Source of the DNA: Cherax quadricarinatus
Lineage: Eukaryota > Arthropoda > Malacostraca > Decapoda > Parastacidae
Assembly: GCF_038502225.1 (NCBI RefSeq)
Contig: NW_027195501.1
Span: 93,501 to 157,500, forward strand
Direction of reading: 5' to 3'
DNA: 64,000 nucleotides
In this document: one piece after another, positions 26,211 to 38,400 of the stretch
How the letters are laid out: the number at the start of each line of letters is the position of its first letter
How positions within the stretch are numbered: position 1 is the first letter of the stretch
Translations under genes and position numbers: made by a program
Notes under the pieces: generated by a model
What the model was told of the DNA's origin: nothing
The model's input: the letters and a program-made list of their open reading frames with translations, nothing else
The model's database searches: none

Positions 26211-28240
26211 TCTGATTCAAGTGCTACACAATAACAAACACCTAATATCTTTGTTTAGTTGATTGTAGCATGGAAATTTGGATCAAATTTTCTTGAACAC
26301 CATTTACTTTTATTCGTGAGATAGATGTGACTTCATATTCACGCACACTGGTCAACTCTGAGCGCTAATACTTTACACTGCAATACGAAGGAGTAATTCA
26401 CAGGCTTCTGAAAAGAGGCATGATCACTGTTTATATTTCTAATATTGTAAGGAAGACATTAACTGAAGTGAATGGCCTAAGAATTTCCCCTGTTAATTTA
26501 ATTAAGGCTCAGAATTCCTTACGTTCCTTTCTTTCAATTCCGTTTCTGATGATCCATCAGCACGTTTGTTAATTAGCTGTTCTTTACCGCTGTAATTTCA
26601 TCCAAATTTAGAACAAAAATTACTGAAACGTGATTGAATTTCAAGCAGTTGGGTTTTTATTTACACTTCACACTCCTGAGGTAAAAGAAATAGCCTTTGT
26701 TACATAATTTATAAAATAATGGAAAGTATATATTAGTTTTACCTCTATCAAAATTATCTGATCAGTCTTTAATCTTGACTAAATTTCCATTGTTTCTTTA
26801 GATTTTTTCATGGAGAAGCAATGACTTTTTTATATTTAGTATATACGAGAATAAGGAAATTCACTTTTCATTTACGAAATTAACATCTAAATCAACATAT
26901 GTATCCCTGATGAATATTTTGGTTTTATTTTTCAGTTGAAAAACTTGTTGCAGTAATCGTCCACGGGAGGACCATCAATATTTCATGTACGATAAACACT
27001 CGTGATCAGACATCAATGCTTTGGTGTTGATCAGGTGTCAACAAACTCCTCAGCTCATCAACCCCTTCATGGAGTTTCAGCTTGTTCATCGATCCCCAAA
27101 CTTTTAATAAAAATTATTTTGATGAATATCATTTTAACTAATAATACTACGAATAATAATAATGTAAAAATAATAAGAATAATGATTACTTCATAATAAA
27201 CATGCAATATTTATATTAAAATATATAATATTTAACATTCCCTTTTGTGCTGAAATTGATGATATTAATGGGAAGGAAGTTGATAATGAGCATCAACAAG
27301 GACACTGATATTTGGCTAGAGTTTAGTGAATTTTAACTGTTAAGTCACCAGGCTCTTCCAGGTCTACTCTGTTACTCGGCTTACTTAAAACTGCATTTTC
27401 ATGCCAGGACATGTATCTGTGTACATGTGTATATGTAGATGGTCACAGATACACGATGCTAAGCACGTCCCCAGACATTTACTGGCCATCTTTTGACCTC
27501 CAGCCATTTATCGATCCCTTCAATAGTGCCCTCGACCCTTATGAGTCGATATTGACCATTATGTTTCACTTTGTGTAGAACAACACTAGTTCACTAGTTT
27601 CGAGACCACTAATTTTTATTATTCAACCTCTGTTAGTATAGATTCAATAACATTACACAGATTTATGAGATGAATCATGCACTGAACGTGTTTCTCACAA
27701 ATTCCAACTTCTGCAACAATGCTGTCTATATACACTGCCATGCATATTGATAATATAATTTTTACTTTCATAAAACCCTTTACGTTATTAATATTGTGTA
27801 TACACGACCTTGCTTTTGGAATCGGTTTATTGAAGAGAATATCGTCACAAATTGTCCGTTATACTAATACCTCATAAATACCATTAACTAACCATAGTTT
27901 GTGATATATGTAAATTCATCAGTTGAGTTATAAATGTGTTACTACTAATTATCTCTGGTATTTATTTCAGCGGATCTGCAAATTTATCATCTTGTAAAAT
28001 TTGGCAAACTTTAATGATAGCTGACAGCACGAGACTGAAAATTGTATCACTTTTTATATTAATCGTTAAGAAAAGCAGTTTCTGAAGATGCTTTTAGTGT
28101 TGTATCATTATGTATAGAATGTGTCACATAAATCCGTGAACTTATTTTGTCATCATTCCTTTGCAAAAAAATCTAAAGTTTTCTTTTCATATCACCATCA
28201 CCGAGTTTTCAAAATTTATCTGTGAAACTGTCTTGACTGA
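26211..28240. other. AT-rich stretch, nothing recognised
   Basis: About 2 kb of AT-rich sequence with simple AAT-rich runs near 27115-27200. The only open frames are short (up to about 64 codons) and show no domain. No tRNA, tandem repeat or element end was recognised. It may be host intergenic DNA or an old, decayed element. Confidence 0.6.
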
Positions 28241-28284
28241 TACATGAAGCAAGACGTGCAAGACAGGTATACAACAGCGACAAG

Positions 28285-28970
28285 AGGAAAGTTAAGACAC
28301 TTGTGCAACATCTTGTCGGTATTGTACACCTATCTTGCACAACTTGTCAGGCACTCGGGGCCAGGAGCTCCGACTCGACCCCTGCAACCTCAACTAGGTG
28401 AGTACTGCAGCATCATGGAATCTTGGTTCAGAGGACATCTAAATGATCTTCACGGCTACTACAACTAACCCATCAATTTGGGAAGGATCTACTTCCACTG
28501 GGGAATCCCGCCTACCAGTGAATCAGCACTAATCACTGTTTCGAATACAATTAAACAAAACAACGGCAGCTTCACCATCTCCGAAGTCTTAGCAAGAATC
28601 CTCCTGAAAACAGTAAACCCTGCCATCACATAGTCTCTCCTGTTAATACTACACAAAGCACATTACAGAGAGTGAACAATGAAAAAGGCCTTCTCTATCC
28701 AGTCTATATTTGTCTAACCTATTTTTATGTTACGCAAGTAATAGCGTTTATATCCTTTTACTCATGTACGAGTTAATTGCTCTACCATATTGTATTACTA
28801 CTACTACTACAACTTGTCACTACTACTACTACCACTAGTATTGCACCTCACTCTGAGCCTATATATACCCTCTGTGTTCATGTACTGTTTGTAATGGCTT
28901 GACAAAGCTCCTGGAGAGCGAAACGTTGCCACAATAAAATGCCACATTAGTTGCACTTGTGTCCTTTTAC
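28285..28970 (+). mobile_element. Small degraded element with inverted-like ends, class uncertain
   Basis: The left end (aagacacttgtgcaac, about 28292) resembles the reverse complement of the right end (gttgcacttgtgtcctt, about 28951). Near the right end is GCTC-CTGGA-GAGC directly followed by GAAACG, a hairpin plus GAAAC block that occurs in a repeat I associate with decapods. A CTA/ACT-rich simple stretch lies at 28795-28842. No RT, endonuclease or transposase frame is visible. A degraded or non-autonomous Penelope-like element is one possibility; it is a guess. Confidence 0.35.
28357..28405 (+). mobile_element. Solo CR1-like LINE 3'-tail fragment
   Basis: The segment ggggccaggagctccgactc...ctgcaacctcaactaggtgagtac matches the 3' tail of the LINE at 23630-23704 and the unit of the terminal array. 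It is a single copy, with no (CA)n expansion. Confidence 0.75.
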
Positions 28971-28979
28971 TTTACATAT

Positions 28980-29037
28980 AGTGTGGATGTTGGTTATAGT
29001 GTTGTCCAGAGGGTTATTTCAACTTTAACATCCACAC
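28980..29037. other. 11-bp inverted repeat
   Basis: GTGTGGATGTT (28981-28991) and its exact complement AACATCCACAC (29027-29037) are separated by 35 bases. They sit immediately upstream of a LINE tail scrap. This may be the end of a small element or chance. Confidence 0.6.
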
Positions 29038-29110
29038 ACTTCTAGCAAAATACTTATTAAGTGAGTGATGATGTATGTGTTGCCTTCCTTCAGTCACCTT
29101 ACTCGTGGGG
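29038..29110 (+). mobile_element. RTE-like LINE tail scrap leading into the G-rich array
   Basis: The stretch cttctagcaa...gtgagtgatgatgtatgtgt...cagtcacc aligns in order with the LINE tails at 21745-21820 and 22316-22400. Where the other copies continue ccctgccttggtggga, this one passes into the G-run array. Confidence 0.65.
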
Positions 29111-29794
29111 GGAGGGAGGGGGGAGGAGGGAGGGGGGGAGGGGGGAGGGGGGAGGGGGGAGGGGAGAGGGGGGAGGGGGGAGGGGGGAGGGGGGAGGGGA
29201 GAGGGGGGAGGGGGGAGGGGGGAGGGGGGGAGGGGGAGGGGGGAGGGGGGAGGGGGGAGGGGGGAGGGGGGAGGGGGGGAGGGGGGAGGGGGAGGGGGGA
29301 GGGGGGAGGGGGGAGGGGGGAGGGGGGAGGGGGGAGGGGGGAGAGGGAGGGGGGAGGGGGGGAGAGGGAGGGGGGAGGGGGAGGGGAGAGGGGGGAGGGG
29401 GGAGGGGGGAGGGGGGGGAGGGGGGGGGAGGGGGGGGGGGGAGGGGGGAGGGGGGAGGGGGAGGGGAGAGGGAGGGGGGAGGGGGGGAGGGGGGAGGGGG
29501 GAGGGGGAGGGGGGGGAGGGGGGGGGGGAGGGGGGGAGGGGGGAGGGGGGAGGGGGAGGGGGGAGGGGGGAGGGGGAGGGGGGGGGGGAGGGGGGAGGGG
29601 GGGGGGGAGGGGGGAGGGGGGAGGGGGGGGGAGAGGGGGGAGGGGGGGGGGAGGGGGGAGGGGGGAGGGGGGAGGGGGGAGGGGGGAGGGGGGGGGGGAG
29701 GGGGGAGGGGGAGGGGGAGGGGGGAGGGGGGAGGGGGGAGGGGGAGGGGGGAGGGGAGAGGGGGGAGGGGGGAGGGGGAGGGGAGAGGGGGGAG
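29104..29794. repeat. Polypurine G-run minisatellite, mainly (AGGGGGG)n
   Basis: About 690 bp contain only G and A on the plus strand. Runs of three to about twelve G are separated by single A, most often in a 7-bp period. Every part contains many runs of at least four G, so G-quadruplex and triplex structure is expected for such sequence. Frames on both strands are open only because of composition (Gly/Arg/Glu on one strand, Pro/Ser/Leu on the other) and should not be called genes. Confidence 0.97.
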
Positions 29795-30094
29795 GCACCA
29801 AACAGCTCATGGAAAAAAAAAATAGTAATTGTCCCTAATCTAATGATAAAAACTGTAAGCCCAGTGATTATCAGTCTCCACCAGCCCTTATATTGAATGG
29901 CCCATACAGGTTTAACCCTTTATGGAGAAAAAATTCTCCAAATCCCCAATAAAGTCATAACATGCAGTATGATAACCTATATATTTTTGAGTATTAATAA
30001 GAGATAAAACAATCTTATCAAGAATCTCTGGTTTCATGATTTAATTAATAAAGCACGAGAGAAACCCCTTCTACTATGTAAATTACTATAAAAA

Positions 30095-30150
30095 AAATTC
30101 TTTTTAGGTCACCCTGCCTTGATGGGATATGGCCAGTTTATTAACAAAAA
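30095..30150 (+). mobile_element. RTE-like LINE tail scrap
   Basis: Contains ttctttttaggtcaccctg followed by ccttgatgggatatggcc, matching the 3' end of the LINE at 21785-21835, and ends in an A-rich stretch. Confidence 0.7.
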
Positions 30151-30477
30151 TGTACGAGAGATAATGAGTATTAGGAGAGGGCAAATTTAAGTGTGGAAAC
30201 TGTAACAACAAAGCACTAAAATTCACAATCGCCAATGGCAACTGTTGCATTTATAGATAACGTTACTAGAACCAAGCCAAACTGAAAGAAGCTGAGGATG
30301 TTGTAGCTGCTTCATACATATTTCACATTGCTTCTTGTTCTTTTGATTCCAATTTTGAAATACAGACGAACCCCACTTTACACCACTTTACTTAACAGTA
30401 TTTAACTAATGTAGCAGTTTTTAATTATACCCATTCTTCATTTATTCAGACTACTACTTCTTTCTTCCAACAGACCG

Positions 30478-30530
30478 GCTGTATCCCGCCAAGGCAGGGT
30501 GGCCCAAAAGGAAAAACAGAAGCTTCTCAT
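30478..30530 (-). mobile_element. RTE-like LINE tail scrap, reversed
   Basis: The plus strand reads tatcccgccaaggcagggtg followed by gcccaaaag, the reverse complement of the same LINE tail. Confidence 0.7.
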
Positions 30531-30928
30531 TTTAAATTTAGTAATACATACAGGAGAAGGGGTTACTAGCTCCTTGCTCCCGGCATTTTGGTCGCCTTAC
30601 GACATGCATGGCTTACGGAGAAAGAATTCTGTTCCACTTCCTCATGGAGATTTATTCAGACTTCCTACAATAGATATATTCACTACTCACTATAAGCTAA
30701 GGATAAAAATATTTTAAGGTAAGTAATGTGTGTACTGTGTATGCATTTTTAAGGCCTAGCTTTACTGGTCACTTAATATATGATAATGTAAACATGTTAC
30801 TGGGTTTTTATATGCATTTAAAAGTGAAAATAGGCTCACTTCACATAAATTTTTGCTTTGCAGCAGTAGCCAGGAAGCTAACCTGCTGCAGGGGCCCTCC
30901 TGTATAAAATAAATAAATAACACATGTG

Positions 30929-31308
30929 CTGATTACCATGTAGAACCTGATCACAATGTTAGAACCTGATTACCATGTAGAACCTGATCACAATGTTAGA
31001 ACCTGATTACCATGTAGAACCTGATCACAATGTTAGAACCTGATTACCATGTAGAACCTGATCACAATGTTAGAACCTGATTACCATGTAGAACCTGATC
31101 ACAATGTTAGAACCTGATTACCATGTAGAACCTGATCACAATGTTAGAACCTGATTACCATGTAGTCAGAACCTGATTACCATGTAGAACCTGATCACAA
31201 TGTTAGAACCTGATTACCATGTAGAACCTGATCACAATGTTAGAACCTGATTACCATGTAGAACCTGATCACAATGTCAGAACCTGATTACAATGTTAGA
31301 ATCTGGTT
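30929..31308. repeat. 37-bp tandem repeat (19+18 dimer)
   Basis: About ten copies of a dimer made of AGAACCTGATCACAATGTT (19 bp) and AGAACCTGATTACCATGT (18 bp). The two halves are clearly related, so an ancestral unit of about 18 bp duplicated, diverged and was then amplified as a pair. One junction near 31163-31170 is irregular. Confidence 0.95.
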
Positions 31309-31540
31309 ATGCCTCTGATTGCAATGAATAAATATGATTTTTTATAATTGAATAAGCATGCCATGAACAGATTAAGAACTAAGCATCCAGATCAGTCCTT
31401 GACTAGCAAATATAAACACTAGAACAATAATAAGACAGAAATAACTTTACCTCTCCCATTCTACCCATGAAAAGAGTGGTGATATGGTATTATGGGGCTG
31501 AATTTCTTCATTAATCTTCACTGCATAATGTGTAAGCTGA
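31309..31540. other. No recognised feature
   Basis: AT-rich sequence between the 37-bp repeat and the L2/CR1-like LINE fragment. Nothing identifiable. Confidence 0.5.
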
Positions 31541-32450
31541 ACTTCAGTAGTGCCATCGATGCCGCAGTATGCCTTCAGAACTACAATAATGGCTGCCAAT
31601 TTTAATGTTCAGTGTAATGGGGAGTCCGTCACTTTGGTTTCATCAGTAAAATATCTGGGAATCCCCTTTGACCCATGCATGTCAGGAGAATTGATAGGGA
31701 ACAGTGTAGTAAAGAAAGCGAATGCCAGGCTGAAGTTCCTGTATAGACAAGCACAGTGTCTACCTACTGAGGCTCGCAGGACCCTATGTCTAGCCCTTAT
31801 ACAATGCCATATGGATTACGCTTGCTCTTCTTGGTACTCTGCCTTGACAAAAAAACTGAAAGATAGACTGCAAATCACCCAGAACAAAATCGTAAGATTC
31901 ATCCTGGGGCTGGGACCAAGAGAACATGTAGGCCAGGATGAATTACAGCAGTTGGATATGCTGAATGTTGAAGACAGAGTAAAACAACTGAAGCTAAATC
32001 ATGTTTATAAAATTGCTCACAAACAATGTCCAGAATATCTTGCTGTCAATTTTGTCAAGGCTGGGAACCAAAGCAATCATAGTACTAGGGGGAGAGAGCA
32101 CAACTTTGTAGTACCCACAGTCAGTGGCCAGGCTTCAAACACCTTTTATTGTACAGCAATAAAGGAATGGAACAGACTGCCCGCACATGTCAAAGCCAGC
32201 CATAGCATGAACCAGTTCAAGAAGAGTGCCAAAAGGTGTTTACCTGGAGTTTACCTGGAGAGAGTTCTGGGGGTCAACGCCCCCGCGGCCCGGTCTGTGA
32301 CCAGGCCTCCTGGTGGATCAGAGCCTGATCAACCAGGCTGTTGCTGCTGGCTGCACGCAAACCAACGTACGAGCCACAGCCCGGCTGATCAGGTGTCTGA
32401 TGAATGTAGCTACAGAAAGGGAGGGGAATGATTTTCTATTTTTTAGCTAA
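31541..32450 (+). pseudogene. 3' end of an L2/CR1-like LINE ORF2, split by a nested insertion
   Basis: The frame from about 31544 encodes the region after the RT catalytic boxes: VKYLGIPFDPCMSG, RRTLCLALIQCHMDYACSSWY, LQITQNKIVRFILGLGPREHVG, STRGREHNFVVPTVSG and AIKEWNRLPAHVKASHSMNQFKKSAKRC. This order is typical of the C-terminal region of L2/CR1-type LINEs. The RT core and endonuclease are absent, so the copy is 5' truncated. At codon KRC (32239) a dispersed repeat interrupts the frame. Past it, from 32397, the original frame resumes as LMNVATEREGNDFLFFS and stops at TAA 32448-32450. An uninterrupted reading of this strand through the insertion gives a 293-codon frame ending at 32431 that is chimeric and not meaningful. 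Confidence 0.8.
32240..32390 (+). mobile_element. SINE-like dispersed repeat inserted in the LINE, with target-site duplication
   Basis: About 151 bp starting tttacctggagtttacctgg. It is flanked by AGGTGT at 32234-32239 and AGGTGT at 32391-32396, and removing it plus one flank restores the LINE reading frame. It is GC-rich and palindromic: CCTGGTGGATCA (32309-32320) pairs with TGATCAACCAGG (32326-32337) at 11 of 12 positions, and GGGGG-TCAACG-CCCCC forms another hairpin just upstream. I recognise it as a family common in decapod sequences; its class is not known to me. There is no poly(A) tail and no clear tRNA-like promoter. Confidence 0.75.
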
Positions 32451-32479
32451 CATACGTGTAAATTTTACCATATTCCTAG

Positions 32480-35400
32480 TAATGACCCTCGTATTGTAGA
32501 TAGTCTAAATGACCCTCGTGTAGTAGATAGTCTTAATGACCCTCGTGTAGTAGATAGTCTTAATGACCCTCGTATTGTAGATAGTCTTAATGACCCTCGT
32601 GTAGTAGATAGTCTTAATGACCCTCGTGTAGTAGATAGTCTTAATGACCCTCGTGTAGTAGATAGTCTTAATGACCCTCGTGTAGTAGATAGTCTTAATG
32701 ACCCTCGTGTAGTAGATAGTCTTAATGACCCTCGTGTAGTAGATAGTCTTAATGACCCTCGTGTAGTAGATAGTCTTAATGACCCTCGTATTGTAGATAG
32801 TCTTAATGACCCTCGTGTAGTAGATAGTCTTAATGACCCTCGTGTAGTAGATAGTCTTAATGACCCTCGTGTAGTAGATAGTCTTAATGACCCTCGTGTA
32901 GTAGATAGTCTTAATGACCCTCGTGTAGTAGATAGTCTTAATGACCCTCGTGTAGTAGATAGTCTTAATGACCCTCGTGTAGTAGATAGTCTTAATGACC
33001 CTCGTGTAGTAGATAGTCTTAATGACCCTCGTGTAGTAGATAGTCTTAATGACCCTCGTGTAGTAGATAGTCTTAATGACCCTCGTGTAGTAGATAGTCT
33101 TAATGACCCTCGTGTAGTAGATAGTCTTAATGACCCTCGTGTAGTAGATAGTCTTAATGACCCTGGTGTAGTAGATAGTCTTAATGACCCTCGTATTGTA
33201 GATAGTCTTAATGACCCTCGTGTAGTAGATAGTCTTAATGACCCTCGTGTAGTAGATAGTCTTAATGACCCTCGTGTAGTAGATAGTCTTAATGACCCTC
33301 GTGTAGTAGATAGTCTTAATGACCCTCGTGTAGTAGATAGTCTTAATGACCCTCGTGTAGTAGATAGTCTTAATGACCCTCGTGTAGTAGATAGTCTTAA
33401 TGACCCTCGTGTAGTAGATAGTCTTAATGACCCTCGTGTAGTAGATAGTCTTAATGACCCTCGTGTAGTAGATAGTCTTAATGACCCTCGTGTAGTAGAT
33501 AGTCTTAATGACCCTCGTGTAGTAGATAGTCTTAATGACCCTCGTGTAGTAGATAGTCTTAATGACCCTCGTGTAGTAGATAGTCTTAATGACCCTCGTG
33601 TAGTAGATAGTCTTAATGACCCTCGTGTAGTAGATAGTCTTAATGACCCTCGTGTAGTAGATAGTCTTAATGACCCTCGTGTAGTAGATAGTCTTAATGA
33701 CCCTCGTGTAGTAGATAGTCTTAATGACCCTCGTGTAGTAGATAGTCTTAATGACCCTCGTGTAGTAGATAGTCTTAATGACCCTCGTGTAGTAGATAGT
33801 CTTAATGACCCTCGTGTAGTAGATAGTCTTAATGACCCTCGTGTAGTAGATAGTCTTAATGACCCTCGTGTAGTAGATAGTCTTAATGACCCTCGTGTAG
33901 TAGATAGTCTTAATGACCCTCGTGTAGTAGATAGTCTTAATGACCCTCGTGTAGTAGATAGTCTTAATGACCCTCGTGTAGTAGATAGTCTTAATGACCC
34001 TCGTGTAGTAGATAGTCTTAATGACCCTCGTATTGTAGATAGTCTTAATGACCCTCGTGTAGTAGATAGTCTTAATGACCCTCGTGTAGTAGATAGTCTT
34101 AATGACCCTCGTGTAGTAGATAGTCTTAATGACCCTCGTGTAGTAGATAGTCTTAATGACCCTCGTGTAGTAGATAGTCTTAATGACCCTCGTGTAGTAG
34201 ATAGTCTTAATGACCCTCGTGTAGTAGATAGTCTTAATGACCCTCGTGTAGTAGATAGTCTTAATGACCCTCGTGTAGTAGATAGTCTTAATGACCCTCG
34301 TGTAGTAGATAGTCTTAATGACCCTCGTGTAGTAGATAGTCTTAATGACCCTCGTGTAGTAGATAGTCTTAATGACCCTCGTGTAGTAGATAGTCTTAAT
34401 GACCCTCGTGTAGTAGATAGTCTTAATGACCCTCGTGTAGTAGATAGTCTTAATGACCCTCGTGTAGTAGATAGTCTTAATGACCCTCGTATTGTAGATA
34501 GTCTTAATGACCCTCGTGTAGTAGATAGTCTTAATGACCCTCGTGTAGTAGATAGTCTTAATGACCCTCGTGTAGTAGATAGTCTTAATGACCCTCGTGT
34601 AGTAGATAGTCTTAATGACCCTCGTGTAGTAGATAGTCTTAATGACCCTCGTGTAGTAGATAGTCTTAATGACCCTCGTGTAGTAGATAGTCTTAATGAC
34701 CCTCGTATTGTAGATAGTCTTAATGACCCTCGTGTAGTAGATAGTCTTAATGACCCTCGTGTAGTAGATAGTCTTAATGACCCTCGTGTAGTAGATAGTC
34801 TTAATGACCCTGGTGTAGTAGATAGTCTTAATGACCCTCGTATAGTAGATAGTCTTAATGACCCTCGTGTAGTAGATAGTCTTAATGACCCTCGTGTAGT
34901 AGATAGTCTTAATGACCCTCGTGTTGTAGATAGTCTTAATGACCCTCGTGTAGTAGATAGTCTTAATGACCCTCGTGTAGTAGATAGTCTTAATGACCCT
35001 GGTGTAGTAGATAGTCTTAATGACCCTCGTGTAGTAGATAGTCTTAATGACCCTCGTGTAGTAGATAGTCTTAATGACCCTCGTGTAGTAGATAGTCTTA
35101 ATGACCCTCGTGTAGTAGATAGTCTTAATGACCCTCGTGTTGTAGATAGTCTTAATGACCCTCGTGTAGTAGATAGTCTTAATGACCCTCGTGTAGTAGA
35201 TAGTCTTAATGACCCTCGTGTAGTAGATAGTCTTAATGACCCTCGTGTAGTAGATAGTCTTAATGACCCTCGTGTAGTAGATAGTCTTAATGACCCTCGT
35301 GTAGTAGATAGTCTTAATGACCCTCGTGTAGTAGATAGTCTTAATGACCCTCGTGTAGTAGATAGTCTTAATGACCCTCGTGTAGTAGATAGTCTTAATG

Positions 35401-38400
35401 ACCCTGGTGTAGTAGATAGTCTTAATGACCCTCGTGTAGTAGATAGTCTTAATGACCCTCGTGTAGTAGATAGTCTTAATGACCCTCGTGTAGTAGATAG
35501 TCTTAATGACCCTGGTGTAGTAGATAGTCTTAATGACCCTCGTGTAGTAGATAGTCTTAATGACCCTCGTGTAGTAGATAGTCTTAATGACCCTCGTGTA
35601 GTAGATAGTCTTAATGACCCTCGTGTAGTAGATAGTCTTAATGACCCTCGTGTAGTAGATAGTCTTAATGACCCTCGTGTAGTAGATAGTCTTAATGACC
35701 CTCGTGTAGTAGATAGTCTTAATGACCCTCGTGTAGTAGATAGTCTTAATGACCCTCGTGTAGTAGATAGTCTTAATGACCCTCGTGTAGTAGATAGTCT
35801 TAATGACCCTCGTGTAGTAGATAGTCTTAATGACCCTCGTGTAGTAGATAGTCTTAATGACCCTCGTGTAGTAGATAGTCTTAATGACCCTCGTGTAGTA
35901 GATAGTCTTAATGACCCTGGTGTAGTAGATAGTCTTAATGACCCTGGTGTAGTAGATAGTCTTAATGACCCTCGTGTAGTAGATAGTCTTAATGACCCTC
36001 GTGTAGTAGATAGTCTTAATGACCCTGGTGTAGTAGATAGTCTTAATGACCCTGGTGTAGTAGATAGTCTTAATGACCCTCGTGTAGTAGATAGTCTTAA
36101 TGACCCTCGTGTAGTAGATAGTCTTAATGACCCTCGTGTAGTAGATAGTCTTAATGACCCTCGTGTAGTAGATAGTCTTAATGACCCTCGTGTAGTAGAT
36201 AGTCTTAATGACCCTCGTGTAGTAGATAGTCTTAATGACCCTCGTGTAGTAGATAGTCTTAATGACCCTCGTGTAGTAGATAGTCTTAATGACCCTCGTG
36301 TAGTAGATAGTCTTAATGACCCTCGTGTAGTAGATAGTCTTAATGACCCTCGTGTAGTAGATAGTCTTAATGACCCTCGTGTAGTAGATAGTCTTAATGA
36401 CCCTCGTGTAGTAGATAGTCTTAATGACCCTCGTGTAGTAGATAGTCTTAATGACCCTCGTGTAGTAGATAGTCTTAATGACCCTCGTGTAGTAGATAGT
36501 CTTAATGACCCTCGTGTAGTAGATAGTCTTAATGACCCTCGTGTAGTAGATAGTCTTAATGACCCTCGTGTAGTAGATAGTCTTAATGACCCTCGTGTAG
36601 TAGATAGTCTTAATGACCCTCGTGTAGTAGATAGTCTTAATGACCCTCGTGTAGTAGATAGTCTTAATGACCCTCGTGTAGTAGATAGTCTTAATGACCC
36701 TCGTGTAGTAGATAGTCTTAATGACCCTCGTGTAGTAGATAGTCTTAATGACCCTCGTGTAGTAGATAGTCTTAATGACCCTCGTGTAGTAGATAGTCTT
36801 AATGACCCTGGTGTAGTAGATAGTCTTAATGACCCTGGTGTAGTAGATAGTCTTAATGACCCTCGTGTAGTAGATAGTCTTAATGACCCTCGTGTAGTAG
36901 ATAGTCTTAATGACCCTCGTGTAGTAGATAGTCTTAATGACCCTCGTGTAGTAGATAGTCTTAATGACCCTCGTGTAGTAGATAGTCTTAATGACCCTCG
37001 TGTAGTAGATAGTCTTAATGACCCTCGTGTAGTAGATAGTCTTAATGACCCTGGTGTAGTAGATAGTCTTAATGACCCTCGTGTAGTAGATAGTCTTAAT
37101 GACCCTGGTGTAGTAGATAGTCTTAATGACCCTCGTGTAGTAGATAGTCTTAATGACCCTCGTGTAGTAGATAGTCTTAATGACCCTCGTGTAGTAGATA
37201 GTCTTAATGACCCTGGTGTAGTAGATAGTCTTAATGACCCTCGTGTAGTAGATAGTCTTAATGACCCTCGTGTAGTAGATAGTCTTAATGACCCTCGTGT
37301 AGTAGATAGTCTTAATGACCCTCGTGTAGTAGATAGTCTTAATGACCCTCGTGTAGTAGATAGTCTTAATGACCCTAGTGTAGTAGATAGTCTTAATGAC
37401 CCTCGTGTAGTAGATAGTCTTAATGACCCTCGTGTAGTAGATAGTCTTAATGACCCTCGTGTAGTAGATAGTCTTAATGACCCTCGTGTAGTAGATAGTC
37501 TTAATGACCCTCGTGTAGTAGATAGTCTTAATGACCCTCGTGTAGTAGATAGTCTTAATGACCCTCGTGTAGTAGATAGTCTTAATGACCCTCGTGTAGT
37601 AGATAGTCTTAATGACCCTCGTGTAGTAGATAGTCTTAATGACCCTGGTGTAGTAGATAGTCTTAATGACCCTCGTGTAGTAGATAGTCTTAATGACCCT
37701 CGTGTAGTAGATAGTCTTAATGACCCTGGTGTAGTAGATAGTCTTAATGACCCTCGTGTAGTAGATAGTCTTAATGACCCTGGTGTAGTAGATAGTCTTA
37801 ATGACCCTCGTGTAGTAGATAGTCTTAATGACCCTGGTGTAGTAGATAGTCTTAATGACCCTGGTGTAGTAGATAGTCTTAATGACCCTCGTGTAGTAGA
37901 TAGTCTTAATGACCCTCGTGTAGTAGATAGTCTTAATGGTGTAGTAGATAGTCTTAATGACCCCGTGTAGTAGATAGTCTTAATGACCCTCGTGTAGTAG
38001 ATAGTCTTAATGACCCTCGTGTAGTAGATAGTCTTAATGACCCTCGTGTAGTAGATAGTCTTAATGACCCTCGTGTAGTAGATAGTCTTAATGACCCTCG
38101 TGTAGTAGATAGTCTTAATGACCCTCGTGTAGTAGATAGTCTTAATGACCCTCGTGTAGTAGATAGTCTTAATGACCCTCGTGTAGTAGATAGTCTTAAT
38201 GACCCTCGTGTAGTAGATAGTCTTAATGACCCTCGTGTAGTAGATAGTCTTAATGACCCTGGTGTAGTAGATAGTCTTAATGACCCTCGTGTAGTAGATA
38301 GTCTTAATGACCCTCGTGTAGTAGATAGTCTTAATGACCCTCGTGTAGTAGATAGTCTTAATGACCCTCGTGTAGTAGATAGTCTTAATGACCCTCGTGT

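Larger units (their letters stand above)
29795..30928. other. AT-rich region with LINE-tail scraps
   Basis: Mostly unrecognised AT-rich sequence. It holds a plus-strand RTE-like LINE tail scrap (30095-30150, with ttaggtcaccctgcctt and ttattaacaaaaa) and a minus-strand scrap (30478-30530, with ccaaggcagggtggccc). A 72-codon frame at 30499-30717 starts within the second scrap and shows no domain, so I do not call it a gene. Confidence 0.6.

Noticed and set aside
28244..28468. 74-codon frame as a small gene
   Set aside because: It runs through a solo LINE tail fragment and has no other support.
29061..29896. Gly/Arg/Glu-rich and Pro-rich frames over the G-rich array
   Set aside because: All three plus-strand frames and a minus-strand frame are open because the DNA is only G and A; this is composition, not coding.
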